Assembly (NCBI RefSeq): GCF_013003915.1
Contig: NZ_JABAIV010000011.1
Span: forward strand, 1 to 64,000
DNA: 64,000 nucleotides
Direction: 5' to 3'
Source of the DNA: Telluria aromaticivorans
GTDB lineage: Bacteria; Pseudomonadota; Gammaproteobacteria; Burkholderiales; Burkholderiaceae_D
Of this stretch, positions 16,007-24,488 are shown one piece after another. Made by a program: the position numbers and the translations under genes. Every line of letters begins with the position of its first letter. The stretch's first letter is position 1. The notes under the pieces were generated by a model, which made no database searches, was not told where the DNA came from, and worked only from the letters and a program-made list of their open reading frames with translations.

Positions 16007-16572
16007 CCCAGACCATGAGCAAAAACCGGCTGGAAGCCTTCAGCGACGGCGTGATTGCGATCATCATCACCATCATGGTGCTCGAACTGAAACCGCCGCA
16101 TTCGACCGACGCCGCCGGCCTGGCCGACGTGCTGCCCGGCTGGCTGCGCTATGCGCTCAGCTTCGTGTACGTCGGGATCTACTGGATCAACCACCATGCG
16201 CTGCTCGACCGGGTAGCGAAAGTAGACGGCGCCGCCCTGTGGGCCAACCTGCACCTGCTGTTCTGGATGTCGCTGATTCCCTATGTGACGGCGTGGGCCG
16301 GCGAGCATCCGATGGCGCCGGCGCCGGTCGCGCTGTACGGCGTGGTGCTGCTGCTTTGTTCGATCTCGTTCATGCTGCTGTCATGGCGCCTCGATATCGA
16401 CGCCGGCGGCCATGCGATGGCCTGGGGCAGCCGCAAGAACCGGGTCTCGATCGCCCTGTATGCGCTGGCGATCCTGCTGTCGCTGTGGTACGCGCCGCTC
16501 GGCGCCGTCATCCACGTGCTGCTGGCGCTGCTGTGGCTGATGCCGGAGGTGGGTGCGCCCCGCAGCGCGTGA
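16003..16572 (+). CDS. TMEM175-family potassium channel protein
   Basis: A 189-residue membrane protein with six hydrophobic segments and the family signature RLEAFSDGVIAI in the first helix, where the FSD motif forms part of the pore in characterised TMEM175 channels. Bacterial members form potassium-permeable tetramers. The ATG overlaps the previous stop codon (ATGA), which sets the start and implies coupling. Its presence in a hydrolase operon has no obvious functional explanation. Confidence 0.88.
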   Translation: MTQTMSKNRLEAFSDGVIAIIITIMVLELKPPHSTDAAGLADVLPGWLRYALSFVYVGIYWINHHALLDRVAKVDGAALWANLHLLFWMSLIPYVTAWAGEHPMAPAPVALYGVVLLLCSISFMLLSWRLDIDAGGHAMAWGSRKNRVSIALYALAILLSLWYAPLGAVIHVLLALLWLMPEVGAPRSA

Positions 16573-16585
16573 CTCAAACTGACCG

Positions 16586-17146
16586 TCAAGCCGACAGGTG
16601 TTCGATCAGGATGGTGGTGCCGACCAGGATCAGCACCACGCCCCCGACCCGCTCGGCATTGCGCCCGACCACGGCGCCCAGGCGCTGCCCGAGCAGCACA
16701 CCGATGGTGACCATGACCGTGGTGGAGACGCCGATCGCCAGCGCCGCGTGCACGATCGAGACGTCGACGAAGGCCAGCCCTACCCCGACCGCCATCGCAT
16801 CGATGCTGGTCGCCACCGCGGTGAGCACCAGCACCACCAGCTTCTGCGAGCCGGCGGCTTCTTCCTCTTCGTCTTCGCCGAACGACAGCCAGATCATGCG
16901 GCCGCCCAGTCCGAGCAGCAGCACGAAGGCAATCCAGTGGTCCCATTGGCGGATGGCGTCGGCGGCGAGCGAACCGAGCGCCCAGCCGATCACCGGAGTG
17001 ATGGTCTCGATGCAGCCGAACAGCAGGCCGATGCGCAGCGCCTGCGGGAAGGTCGGCTTGCGCAGCGCGGCGCCCTTGGCGATCGCCGCGGCAAAGGCGT
17101 CGGTCGACATCGCGAGGGCGAGGAACAGGAGTGCGGTATAGGTCAT
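16586..17146 (-). CDS. mntP: Manganese efflux pump MntP
   Basis: A 186-residue inner-membrane exporter of Mn(II) with six predicted helices. Acidic residues in membrane segments are seen in LAMSTDAFAAAI and VATSIDAMAVGVG, the two symmetric motifs of the family, with an acidic loop GEDEEEE between the halves. It is convergent with the TMEM175 gene, 13 bases apart. A yybP-ykoY manganese riboswitch precedes it on the same strand, which independently supports the function and indicates control by intracellular Mn(II). Confidence 0.96.
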   Translation of the reverse strand: MTYTALLFLALAMSTDAFAAAIAKGAALRKPTFPQALRIGLLFGCIETITPVIGWALGSLAADAIRQWDHWIAFVLLLGLGGRMIWLSFGEDEEEEAAGSQKLVVLVLTAVATSIDAMAVGVGLAFVDVSIVHAALAIGVSTTVMVTIGVLLGQRLGAVVGRNAERVGGVVLILVGTTILIEHLSA

Positions 17147-17178
17147 GGGATTTTCGGTCGGGCGCACAGACGACGGCG

Positions 17179-17207
17179 CATCCGCGCGCCCGACAATGGC
17201 GCGGATG
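17179..17207 (-). promoter_or_regulatory. Expression-platform hairpin between riboswitch and mntP
   Basis: CATCCGCGC and GCGCGGATG form a nine-base-pair stem directly after the aptamer 3' side and about 30 bases before the start codon. No T-run follows, so control of translation or of Rho access is more likely than intrinsic termination. Confidence 0.5.
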
Positions 17208-17315
17208 GGCCGATGGTCTCGCCAACCGCAAGGCGCCCGCGCCACGGTCCGGACGGACCGAGTATGTTGACACGGGCACTTCCGCGAGGCGCGGAAGCAG
17301 GCTACTCCCCAAAGG
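17205..17315 (-). ncRNA. yybP-ykoY manganese riboswitch
   Basis: On the minus strand the conserved aptamer segments are present in order: GGGGAGTAGCC with the paired CTTCCGCG-CCT-CGCGGAAG helix, then GTCAACATACTCGG, a GC-rich hairpin, and the closing GGCGAGACC. These are the defining L1/L3 and P1 elements of the Mn(II)-sensing class. It is located about 65 bases upstream of mntP, its classical target. Confidence 0.93.
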
Positions 17316-17382
17316 GTGCGGTCATTCTAGAAGGAAACCTTGATTGGCGCAACGTGCAAACCTTCCCGACGGTCGCGCAACA

Positions 17383-17510
17383 TGTAGGGTGGTCGGCTTT
17401 GCCGAGCGCGCGTTCAAGCGGCGTGTGCATCGCCACTGAGCAGGCCGGACTTGAACGCGCGGTCGTTCGTAACTCAGGCCACTGGCCTGAGTTACCCCGA
17501 CCACCCTACG
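17383..17510. repeat. Dispersed REP/BIME-type repeat overlapping a stop codon
   Basis: A GTAGGGTGGTCGG variant at the left and CCGACCACCCTACG at the right, with inner stem AACTCAGGCC-ACT-GGCCTGAGTT. Both ends carry the same compensatory change (GGTGGTC/GACCACC), which keeps the pairing. The last bases contain the TAG stop codon (17506-17508) of the GGDEF-EAL gene. Confidence 0.8.
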
Positions 17511-20223
17511 TCAATTCACCCAGGCAGGGCTGCTGTGGCGCACGCTCCAGCAAAAAGCGCCGCCGCATCATCCCCATCATCTCGCCCGCCGGCACCGGCC
17601 GCGCAATGTAATAGCCCTGCACCTCGTTGCAGTCGAGTCCCTGCAGGATGGCCAGCTGCTCCGCGGTCTCGACGCCCTCGGCCACCACCGACATGCCCAG
17701 CGCGTGGGCCATCGAGACGATCGCCTGGAAGAACACCTTGCCCTCTTTCGAATTACCCAGCTCCATGGTGAAGGCGCGGTCGACCTTCAGCACGTCCATC
17801 TTCAGGCGCTGCAGCTGCGACAGCGACGAATAGCCGGTGCCGAAATCGTCGACGTGCAGCTTGACGCCGAGCGCGCGCAGCGAGGCCAGTTCGGCCAGGA
17901 TGTCGTCCTGGTCGCCCATCATGGCCGACTCGGTGATCTCGACTTCGATCAGGCTGGCCGGCACGCGGTACTTCGACAGGGCGGCGCTGAGCTGGCGCAC
18001 GACGCCGCCGTGCAGGAACTGCTTGGGCGAGACGTTGATCGACACCGGCACCAGCGCCACGCCGGCCGCGCGCCAGGCGGCCAGCTGGGCGCAGGCCTTG
18101 TCGATCACGACTTCGCCGATGCGTACGATCAGGCCAGTGCTTTCGGCCAGCGGGATGAATTCTCCCGGCGAGACCAGGCCCAGTTCCGGATGCCGCCAGC
18201 GGATCAGCGCCTCCATGCTCAGCAGCTCGCCGCTGCGGGCATCCACGCGCGGCTGGTAGAACAGCATGAACTGGTCGCGTTCGAGCGCTTCCAGCATGTG
18301 CTGTTTCAGGCGCGCGCGCGAACTGAGGGTGTTCGATAGCGCCGGATCGAAGAAGCGGTACTGGCCCTTGCCGTCGTTCTTCCCGGCGTACATGGCGATG
18401 TCGCTGTGGCGCACCAGGGTCTCGGCATCCAGGCCGTCGCGCGGGTACATGCTGATGCCGATCGATGCGCCCACCGCGTGCAGCTCATCACCCACCATGA
18501 AGGGCACGCCGAAGGCTTCGACGATGCGTGCGGCCACCGAGGCGGCCTGGCGCTCGCCATCCACCGGGTGCAGCAGCACCAGGAATTCGTCGCCGCCGAA
18601 GCGCGCGACCTTGTCCGTCGGGCGCAGCAGCGACAGCAGGCGCCCGGCCGCCGACTTGAGCAGTGCGTCGCCCACCGCATGGCCGTGCGAGTCGTTCACG
18701 TGCTTGAATTCGTCGAGGTCGATGAACAGCAGCGCCAGCCCGGCGCCAGTGTCCTGGGCCTGGGCCAGCATCGCCGGCATCGCGTTCAGGAAGGCGTGGC
18801 GGGTGGCCAGGCCGGTCAGGGCGTCGATGTTGGCCATGCGCTCGAGCTGCCCTTCGTGTTCCTTGCGCTCGCTGATGTCCTGCAGCGTCACTGCCAGGCC
18901 GTTGCCCACCCGGACCAGGCGCCGGTGGCCCCAGCTGATGTTCAGGCGGTTATCGCTCGGCATGCGGCGGTCGTCTTCGTAGAAGCCGGCCTCCATCGCC
19001 TTGCGGTAGGTTTCCATCAGCTGTTCGCCGAACAGCCCGGAATCGATCTGCGACAGGCTGCGTCCGACCAGGGCACTGCGGGTCATCCCGTAGAAGAAGG
19101 CGCCGCGCTCGTTGCAGTCGACGATGCGGAAGTCTTCGATGCGGCCATCGCGCCCGCGCACGGCAGCCGCCATATAAAAACCGTCCTTGCCGCTTTCGGT
19201 GGCGGTGCGGTAGGCGCGCTGCACTTCGTCCTGTTCGCGTTCGCGCAGCACGGCGCGGCGCGCCAGCACGGCCCCGAGCGCGCCGAGCAGCACCAGGCAG
19301 ACGCTGGCGGCAATGGCGCGGTCGCGGCTCTCGCGCCAGTAGCTGCCCGCGGTGTCGAGCGCCGCGTGGTGCGACAATGCGACCAGTGCCACCAGCGGAT
19401 AGGCCGCCGAATGGCGCCAGCCAAGTACGCGCGCCTGGCCGTCGCCGAAACCAGCCTGGCCTTGCACCAGCTGCACGCCGGGCTCGCCCGACCACAGGCT
19501 GCTGCCCGGCGGCAGCACCTTGCCGGCGCCCTCGAGCCAGGATGCCCCGCCGCTGCGCTGTTCGATCCGCAGCGGCCCGTCCAGGCCGGCCAGCGCCACC
19601 ACGCCGTCCTCGCCCAGGGTCGCGGGACTGATGAAGGAGGTGAAATAGCGCGCATCGACCGCCATCAGCACGATGCCGTCGAATTCGTCGTCCCCGGTAT
19701 CGAGGCGGCGCGTGAACAGCACCAGGTCGCCGCCGTCGCCGAGCTGCGGCGGCGCCGCATCGATGCGCAGCGCGGTCGAGATGTGGTGGCTGTGCTGGAC
19801 GAAGTACGGGGTGCTTGAAAAGTCGCTGCCGATCAGCGCATGGCGGGTCGAGGCGCGCACGATGCCGCTGCGGTCGACCACGGCGACGGTGCCAAAGGCG
19901 CTGTCGGTGAACATGCCGTTGCGCCGCAGTGCATCGAGCAGGCCGGTGTCGCGCGCGCTGTCGCGCCCGTTCTCCCAGCTGAACTTGAGCTGCATGGTGA
20001 TCTGGTCCATCTGCCCGACCGAGCGCGTGATGTACTGCTCATAGGCCTCGGCATAGGCGCTGGCGTCCTTGCGCGCCTGGGTATCGGCGCGTTCGTGCTC
20101 GGCGTTCGCGCGCACGACAGTGGCGATCCACAGGGCGGCGCACAGCAACAGGGCCAGGACCGGCCAGATAAAGACGAGGTAGCGGTTGGTGCGGGAGGGG
20201 GCGTGGCCAGGGTGGGAGCTCAT
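17506..20223 (-). CDS. Membrane GGDEF-EAL protein (c-di-GMP synthase/phosphodiesterase)
   Basis: A 905-residue protein: a transmembrane helix (about residues 17-35), a periplasmic double-Cache-like sensor (about 40-275), a second helix (about 290-310), a PAS-like domain, GGDEF and EAL. The GGDEF motif is intact at 543-547, and the EAL domain keeps Glu671 (EALIRWRHPE), NVSPKQF, the EITES Glu, the VDDFGTGYSS Asp pair, LKVDR and AEGVET, so both activities are possible. The start MSSHPGHAPS is an ATG; an upstream TTG would add 15 residues. It lies 84 bases downstream of a PhoB-like regulator and after pstS on the same strand. The stop codon comes from the neighbouring repeat. Confidence 0.92.
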   Translation of the reverse strand: MSSHPGHAPSRTNRYLVFIWPVLALLLCAALWIATVVRANAEHERADTQARKDASAYAEAYEQYITRSVGQMDQITMQLKFSWENGRDSARDTGLLDALRRNGMFTDSAFGTVAVVDRSGIVRASTRHALIGSDFSSTPYFVQHSHHISTALRIDAAPPQLGDGGDLVLFTRRLDTGDDEFDGIVLMAVDARYFTSFISPATLGEDGVVALAGLDGPLRIEQRSGGASWLEGAGKVLPPGSSLWSGEPGVQLVQGQAGFGDGQARVLGWRHSAAYPLVALVALSHHAALDTAGSYWRESRDRAIAASVCLVLLGALGAVLARRAVLREREQDEVQRAYRTATESGKDGFYMAAAVRGRDGRIEDFRIVDCNERGAFFYGMTRSALVGRSLSQIDSGLFGEQLMETYRKAMEAGFYEDDRRMPSDNRLNISWGHRRLVRVGNGLAVTLQDISERKEHEGQLERMANIDALTGLATRHAFLNAMPAMLAQAQDTGAGLALLFIDLDEFKHVNDSHGHAVGDALLKSAAGRLLSLLRPTDKVARFGGDEFLVLLHPVDGERQAASVAARIVEAFGVPFMVGDELHAVGASIGISMYPRDGLDAETLVRHSDIAMYAGKNDGKGQYRFFDPALSNTLSSRARLKQHMLEALERDQFMLFYQPRVDARSGELLSMEALIRWRHPELGLVSPGEFIPLAESTGLIVRIGEVVIDKACAQLAAWRAAGVALVPVSINVSPKQFLHGGVVRQLSAALSKYRVPASLIEVEITESAMMGDQDDILAELASLRALGVKLHVDDFGTGYSSLSQLQRLKMDVLKVDRAFTMELGNSKEGKVFFQAIVSMAHALGMSVVAEGVETAEQLAILQGLDCNEVQGYYIARPVPAGEMMGMMRRRFLLERAPQQPCLGELT

Positions 20224-20306
20224 GCAGGTTGTTTCATTTAAGCAATGTGCCGACAGTGTAGCTGGCAATCATGTCATTCCCGTGACAGGCCACCGCCAAA
20301 GGCGGT

Positions 20307-20936
20307 TCAGGCCGGGGACAGCATATAGCCCGCGCCGCGTACCGTCTTGATCACGGATTTGGCGCGTCCCAGCGCCTTGCGCAACCGCAGCACGTGCACG
20401 TCTACCGTGCGCTGGTCGAGCGTGTCGTGGGCATCCCACAGCTGCTCGATCAGCTGGGCGCGCGAAAATACCTGGCCCGGGTGGCAGAGCAGGAAGCGCA
20501 GCAGCCGGTATTCGGCGTGGCGTACCTCGACCTTGTGGTTGCCGACCCGGACGCTGCAGCTGAGCGGGTCGAGCACCAGGCGGCCGGAGCGCAGCAGGCG
20601 CTCTTCCAGCGCGTCGTCGGGCGGCTGGGGAATGAAGGCGGGTGGTGGCGGCAGCGCGGCGCGCTCTGCGTCGGCGCGCCCGGCGGCCAGCAGGATCACG
20701 GGACGCTCGCGCAGGCGGCGATCGCCGCGCAGGCGCGCCAGCATGCGCATGCCGCCGTCCTGGCGCAGCATCGATTCCTGGAGCAGCAGTTCGGGGCGTT
20801 CGCGCCCGATGAAATCCCAGGCATGCGCCAGGCTCGGGACGCTATGCCAGATCCACTCGTCTTCGTGCAGCGCGTACTTGAGCAGCTCGGCGATGGCCGG
20901 CTTGTCGTCGACCACGAGGACGATGGTGTTAGCCAT
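20307..20936 (-). CDS. PhoB-like response regulator with a degenerate receiver
   Basis: A 209-residue OmpR/PhoB-type regulator. The C-terminal winged helix is well preserved (HAEYRLLRFLLCHPGQVFSR, then DQRTVDVHVLRLRKAL and IKTVRGAGYML), much like PhoB. The receiver is short and altered: aligned by eye with PhoB, the phospho-acceptor Asp is replaced by Glu54 (ELLLQESML), the switch Thr by Ala84, and the conserved Lys of the TKPF motif by Gln104. It would not be expected to be phosphorylated normally; Asp-to-Glu can mimic the phosphorylated state. It lies between pstS and a GGDEF-EAL gene, so a phosphate-linked role is plausible but unproven. Confidence 0.85.
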   Translation of the reverse strand: MANTIVLVVDDKPAIAELLKYALHEDEWIWHSVPSLAHAWDFIGRERPELLLQESMLRQDGGMRMLARLRGDRRLRERPVILLAAGRADAERAALPPPPAFIPQPPDDALEERLLRSGRLVLDPLSCSVRVGNHKVEVRHAEYRLLRFLLCHPGQVFSRAQLIEQLWDAHDTLDQRTVDVHVLRLRKALGRAKSVIKTVRGAGYMLSPA

Positions 20937-20952
20937 GATAGGGGGAGTCCAA

Positions 20953-20979
20953 AGAAAATCCGGCAGCCAGGCTGCCGGA
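20953..20979 (-). terminator. Rho-independent terminator after pstS
   Basis: TCCGGCAGC-CTG-GCTGCCGGA on the minus strand followed by TTTTCTTT, 21 bases after the pstS stop codon. It should separate most pstS transcription from the PhoB-like gene downstream. Confidence 0.85.
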
Positions 20980-20999
20980 ATCGTTACAGGTCGAACCGA

Positions 21000-22037
21000 T
21001 TAGTAGATCGCCTTGCCCGATGCATCCTTGAGCTGGGCTTTCCAGTTGGCCTGGACCAGCTTGACAACCGATGCCGGCATCGGCACGTAGTCCAGTTCAG
21101 CGGCAGCCGGGGCGCCGTTCTTGAAGGCCCAGTCGAAGAACTTCAGGACTTCGGCGCCTTTGTTGCCGTCGGCCTGGGTGCGGTGCATCAGGATGTAGGA
21201 CACGCCGGTGATCGGCCAGCTCTGCTTGCCTGCCTGGTCGGTCAGCACCACGCCGAAGCCCGGGGTCTTGGTCCACTCGGCGCCGGCGGCGGCGGCCTTG
21301 AAGGCGTCGTCGTCAGGCTGCAGGAAAACGCCGTCCTTGTTCTTCATCTGGGTGTGCGACAGCTTGTTCTTCTTGGCGTAGGCCCACTCGACATAGCCGA
21401 TCGAACCCTTGATGCGCTGCACGTTGGCGGCGACGCCTTCGTTACCCTTGCCGCCCACGCCCACGGCCCACTTCACGCTGGTGCCGGCGCCGACGGTGCC
21501 CTTCCAGTCGGCGCTGGTCTTGGACAGGTAGTCGGTGAACAGGAAGGAGGTGCCCGAGCTGTCGGCGCGGTGCACGACGGTGATATCAAGGTCCGGCAGC
21601 TTCACGCCCGGGTTCAGCGCGGCGATCGGCTGCGCATTCCACTTGGTGATCTTGCCCAGGTAGATGTCGGCGATGACCGGGCCGGTCAGCTTCAGCTGGC
21701 CAGGGGTGACGCCCTCGACGTTGACCACGGTGACCACGCCACCCATGATCGCAGGGAATTGCATCAGGCCATCCGATTCCAGGTCTTCCGCCTTGAGCGG
21801 CATGTCCGATGCGCCGAAGTCCACGGTCTTGGCCTTGATCTGCTTGATGCCGGCACCCGAGCCGACCGATTGGTAGTTCAGGCCGTTGCCGGTGGCTGCC
21901 TTGTACGACTCGGCCCACTTGGCGTAGATCGGGTAGGGGAAGGTCGCGCCGGCGCCGGTCATGTCAGCGGCGTACGAGGTCGACATCGCGAACACGGCAG
22001 CAGTGGTGGCAGCTGCGGCAAGGATCTTCTTGAACAT
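21000..22037 (-). CDS. pstS: Periplasmic phosphate-binding protein PstS
   Basis: High-affinity phosphate-binding component of the Pst ABC transporter. The 345 residues start with a signal peptide (MFKKILAAAATTAAVFAMSTSYAADM) and show the family's TGAGATFPYPIYAKW, the phosphate loop YQSVGSGAGIKQI, DFGASDMPL and RADSSGTSFLFTDYL. The start is the ATG giving a normal signal peptide. The gene stands alone on the transporter side: no pstC, pstA or pstB is next to it, and its own terminator follows. A Pho box with a correctly spaced -10 lies upstream. Confidence 0.97.
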   Translation of the reverse strand: MFKKILAAAATTAAVFAMSTSYAADMTGAGATFPYPIYAKWAESYKAATGNGLNYQSVGSGAGIKQIKAKTVDFGASDMPLKAEDLESDGLMQFPAIMGGVVTVVNVEGVTPGQLKLTGPVIADIYLGKITKWNAQPIAALNPGVKLPDLDITVVHRADSSGTSFLFTDYLSKTSADWKGTVGAGTSVKWAVGVGGKGNEGVAANVQRIKGSIGYVEWAYAKKNKLSHTQMKNKDGVFLQPDDDAFKAAAAGAEWTKTPGFGVVLTDQAGKQSWPITGVSYILMHRTQADGNKGAEVLKFFDWAFKNGAPAAAELDYVPMPASVVKLVQANWKAQLKDASGKAIY

Positions 22038-22091
22038 GGGCTTGTTATTCCTATTCCTGGTTGAGGGAGTGTGTCTTGGACCACGCAGCAA

Positions 22092-22125
22092 AGTCTAGAC
22101 CCCGAATGTGACGGGTTTATGACTC
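22092..22125 (-). promoter_or_regulatory. Pho box and -10 element of the pstS promoter
   Basis: Pho box GAGTCAT-AAAC-CCGTCAC occupies 22108-22125 (PhoB consensus: two CTGTCAT-type repeats spaced four bases). Ten bases further is the -10 hexamer TAGACT (22092-22097), the usual spacing for PhoB-dependent promoters that lack a -35. Confidence 0.8.
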
Positions 22126-22194
22126 GATCGACACGTCCGTGCGCGCCCTGCGCGCCGTGGTTTGCTATGATGGGCATTCCAAAAAAACAACTGG

Positions 22195-22632
22195 ATGACT
22201 CGCATGCGCCCCCTGCTCCGTGTGTTCACCCTTGCCGCTTCCGTGGCCTGCCTCGGTTCGCTGCTCGGCGGCTGCGCCACCACCCACGATCGCCTGCCAG
22301 AGGCGCGCTACACCATGACCGAGCGCCAGACCCTGCCGCTGGCCGAGCGCCTCTCGATCACCTACGAAGGCGCCGAAGACAGCCGCTGCCCGGACAATGC
22401 GCGCTGCATCTGGCCGGGCCGCCTGAGCTACCGCTTCACCATGCGCATCGGCAGCGTGGCGCAGGCCTTCTACCTGGTGCCGGGCCAGCCTGGCTATATG
22501 CCGCCGGCGCTGCGCGGCTCGCGCATCGAACTCGACCACCTGACGCCGCCACCGCCGCGCGGCATGGCCGGGACGGCCGTCGCACCGGGGCCGGTGATGT
22601 ATCCAGTCACCTTCAACATGTACGCGCAGTAG
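22195..22632 (+). CDS. Outer-membrane-type lipoprotein of unknown function
   Basis: A 145-residue protein with a lipoprotein signal peptide and lipobox LGGC (Cys at about residue 27), followed by a beta-rich domain containing two more Cys residues (SRCPDNARCIWPGRLSY) that could pair. The Cys-P-x-N-x-x-Cys-I-W-P-G pattern recurs in small secreted proteins of unknown role. Either of two ATGs (22195 or 22204) could start it; neither has a clear ribosome binding site. It lies 24 bases before the gamma-glutamyltransferase gene. Confidence 0.8.
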   Translation: MTRMRPLLRVFTLAASVACLGSLLGGCATTHDRLPEARYTMTERQTLPLAERLSITYEGAEDSRCPDNARCIWPGRLSYRFTMRIGSVAQAFYLVPGQPGYMPPALRGSRIELDHLTPPPPRGMAGTAVAPGPVMYPVTFNMYAQ

Positions 22633-22656
22633 GCGCACCGTTTCGGGATCGACCCC

Positions 22657-24402
22657 ATGAAGGCGACTGCGGGCGCTTGCGCCCTGGCTTTGTCCATTGT
22701 CTTGCATGCACCTTCGGCACTGGCGAAGACGCCGGTTGCCACCGGCACCGGCGGCGCAGTCGCCACCATCAGCGAGCAAGCCTCGCAATCGGCCCTCGGC
22801 ATCCTGAACGCCGGCGGCAATGCCATCGATGCAGCGGTGGCCGCGGCCGCGACGCTGGGCGTCACCGACCCGTTCAGCTGCGGCATCGGCGGCGGCGGTT
22901 TCATGGTGATCTACCTGGCCAGGGACAAGCGCGTGATCACCATCGATCATCGCGAAACCGCGCCCGCCAGCTTCACGCCGGCGGCCTTCCTGGAAAACGG
23001 CAAGCCGGTCGACTTCGACACCGCGGTTGCCAGCGGCGCCTCGGTCGGCGTGCCGGGCACGGTGCGCGGCTGGCACGAGGCGCTGGAACGCTATGGCACG
23101 ATGCGCTTCAGGCAGGTGCTGGCACCGGCGATCAAGGTGGCCGACAAGGGCTATACGGTGACTGAAATATTCAGTCATTTGACGGCCCAAAATGAAAGAA
23201 AATTTCAGCTTTATGCGCCGACCAGTGCGCTCTACCTGCGCAAGGGCAAGGCGCTGCAGCCTGGCGCCCTCATCCGCAACCCGGGCATGGCCAGGGCCTA
23301 CCGCGAGATCGCCTCTGGCGGCGTGGAAGCCTTCTATGAAGGCCCGATCGCTCGCGCCATCGTCGACGCCGTCAACAAACCGCCGCTCGCACCCGGCAAG
23401 AGCGCACGCGCCGGCCGCATGACGATGGCGGATCTCGCCAACTACGAAGCGCGCATCCGCCAGCCGCTGCGCACGACCTACCGCGGCTACGAGATCTTTG
23501 GCATGCCGCTGCCGAGCAGCGGCGGCGCAACGGTCGCGCAAGCCCTCAACATTCTCGAGGGCTTCGATTTGAAGGGGATGCCGCGCGCCAGGGCCGAGCA
23601 CCTTTACCTGGAGGCGAGCCGCCTGGCCTTCGCCGACCGCAACGCCTACCTGGCCGACCCGGAATACATCGACGCGCCGGTCGCCGGCATCCTGTCGAAG
23701 GAGTACGCAGCGCAGCGCCGCAGCTTGATCGGCGCGCAGGCGGCGCGCAAGGTGAGCGCCGGCGACCCGTACTCCTACCAGAACGACCAGAGCGTGCCGC
23801 TGCGCCCACCCGCTGTAAAAATGCAGCGCGAGAACGCGCACACCACGCACCTGACGGTGTCGGACAAGGACGGCAATGTCGTGTCCTACACCTTCACCAT
23901 CGAGTCCTGGGGCGGCAGCGGCATCGTGGTGCCGGGCTACGGCTTCTTGCTGAATAACGAATTGACCGATTTCGACTTTTCGGGCCCGCACCCGAACGTG
24001 CCGGAAGCCGGAAAACGCCCGCGCTCGAGCATGGCGCCGACCATTGCGCTCAAGGACGGCAAGCCCGCCTTCACCATCGGCAGCCCGGGCGGCTCGACCA
24101 TCATCACGACGGTATTGCAGACGATCTTCAACTACATCGACCTCGGCATGCCGATGGACCAGGCGCTGGATGCGCCGCGCCTGTCCGAGTGCAACTGCGA
24201 GGCGACTTCGATCGAGCCGGGCTTCGCCGGCAGCGAGCAGGCGCGCGCGCTGGAGAAGTTCGGGCACCGCTGGGACGCGGCGGTGGAGGAAATCGGCGCG
24301 GCCAATGCGCTGGTGTTCAACCCGGACGGCACGGTGACGGCCGTGAGCGAGGGCAAGCGCCACGGGGTCGGCTCGGCGCTGGTGCAGCGGCGCGGGCATT
24401 GA
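22657..24402 (+). CDS. ggt: Gamma-glutamyltransferase (gamma-glutamyl transpeptidase)
   Basis: Periplasmic enzyme that cleaves the gamma-glutamyl bond of glutathione. The 581-residue precursor has a signal peptide (to about residue 23) and self-cleaves before the catalytic Thr396 in NAHTTHLTVSD to give large and small subunits. Further motifs: GGNAIDAAVAAAATLGV, the GIGGGGFM stretch, DHRETAP, RPRSSMAPTI and GSPGGSTIITTV, the oxyanion region. Length and layout are normal. It probably forms a transcript with the lipoprotein gene upstream. Confidence 0.94.
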   Translation: MKATAGACALALSIVLHAPSALAKTPVATGTGGAVATISEQASQSALGILNAGGNAIDAAVAAAATLGVTDPFSCGIGGGGFMVIYLARDKRVITIDHRETAPASFTPAAFLENGKPVDFDTAVASGASVGVPGTVRGWHEALERYGTMRFRQVLAPAIKVADKGYTVTEIFSHLTAQNERKFQLYAPTSALYLRKGKALQPGALIRNPGMARAYREIASGGVEAFYEGPIARAIVDAVNKPPLAPGKSARAGRMTMADLANYEARIRQPLRTTYRGYEIFGMPLPSSGGATVAQALNILEGFDLKGMPRARAEHLYLEASRLAFADRNAYLADPEYIDAPVAGILSKEYAAQRRSLIGAQAARKVSAGDPYSYQNDQSVPLRPPAVKMQRENAHTTHLTVSDKDGNVVSYTFTIESWGGSGIVVPGYGFLLNNELTDFDFSGPHPNVPEAGKRPRSSMAPTIALKDGKPAFTIGSPGGSTIITTVLQTIFNYIDLGMPMDQALDAPRLSECNCEATSIEPGFAGSEQARALEKFGHRWDAAVEEIGAANALVFNPDGTVTAVSEGKRHGVGSALVQRRGH

Positions 24403-24488
24403 GCAAGGCGATTCGCGGGCGCGGTGAGTTTTCGTGACCCTGTGGACGGACTCGATGGCTATACTCATCGGTTTCCCCTGGAGACCTC

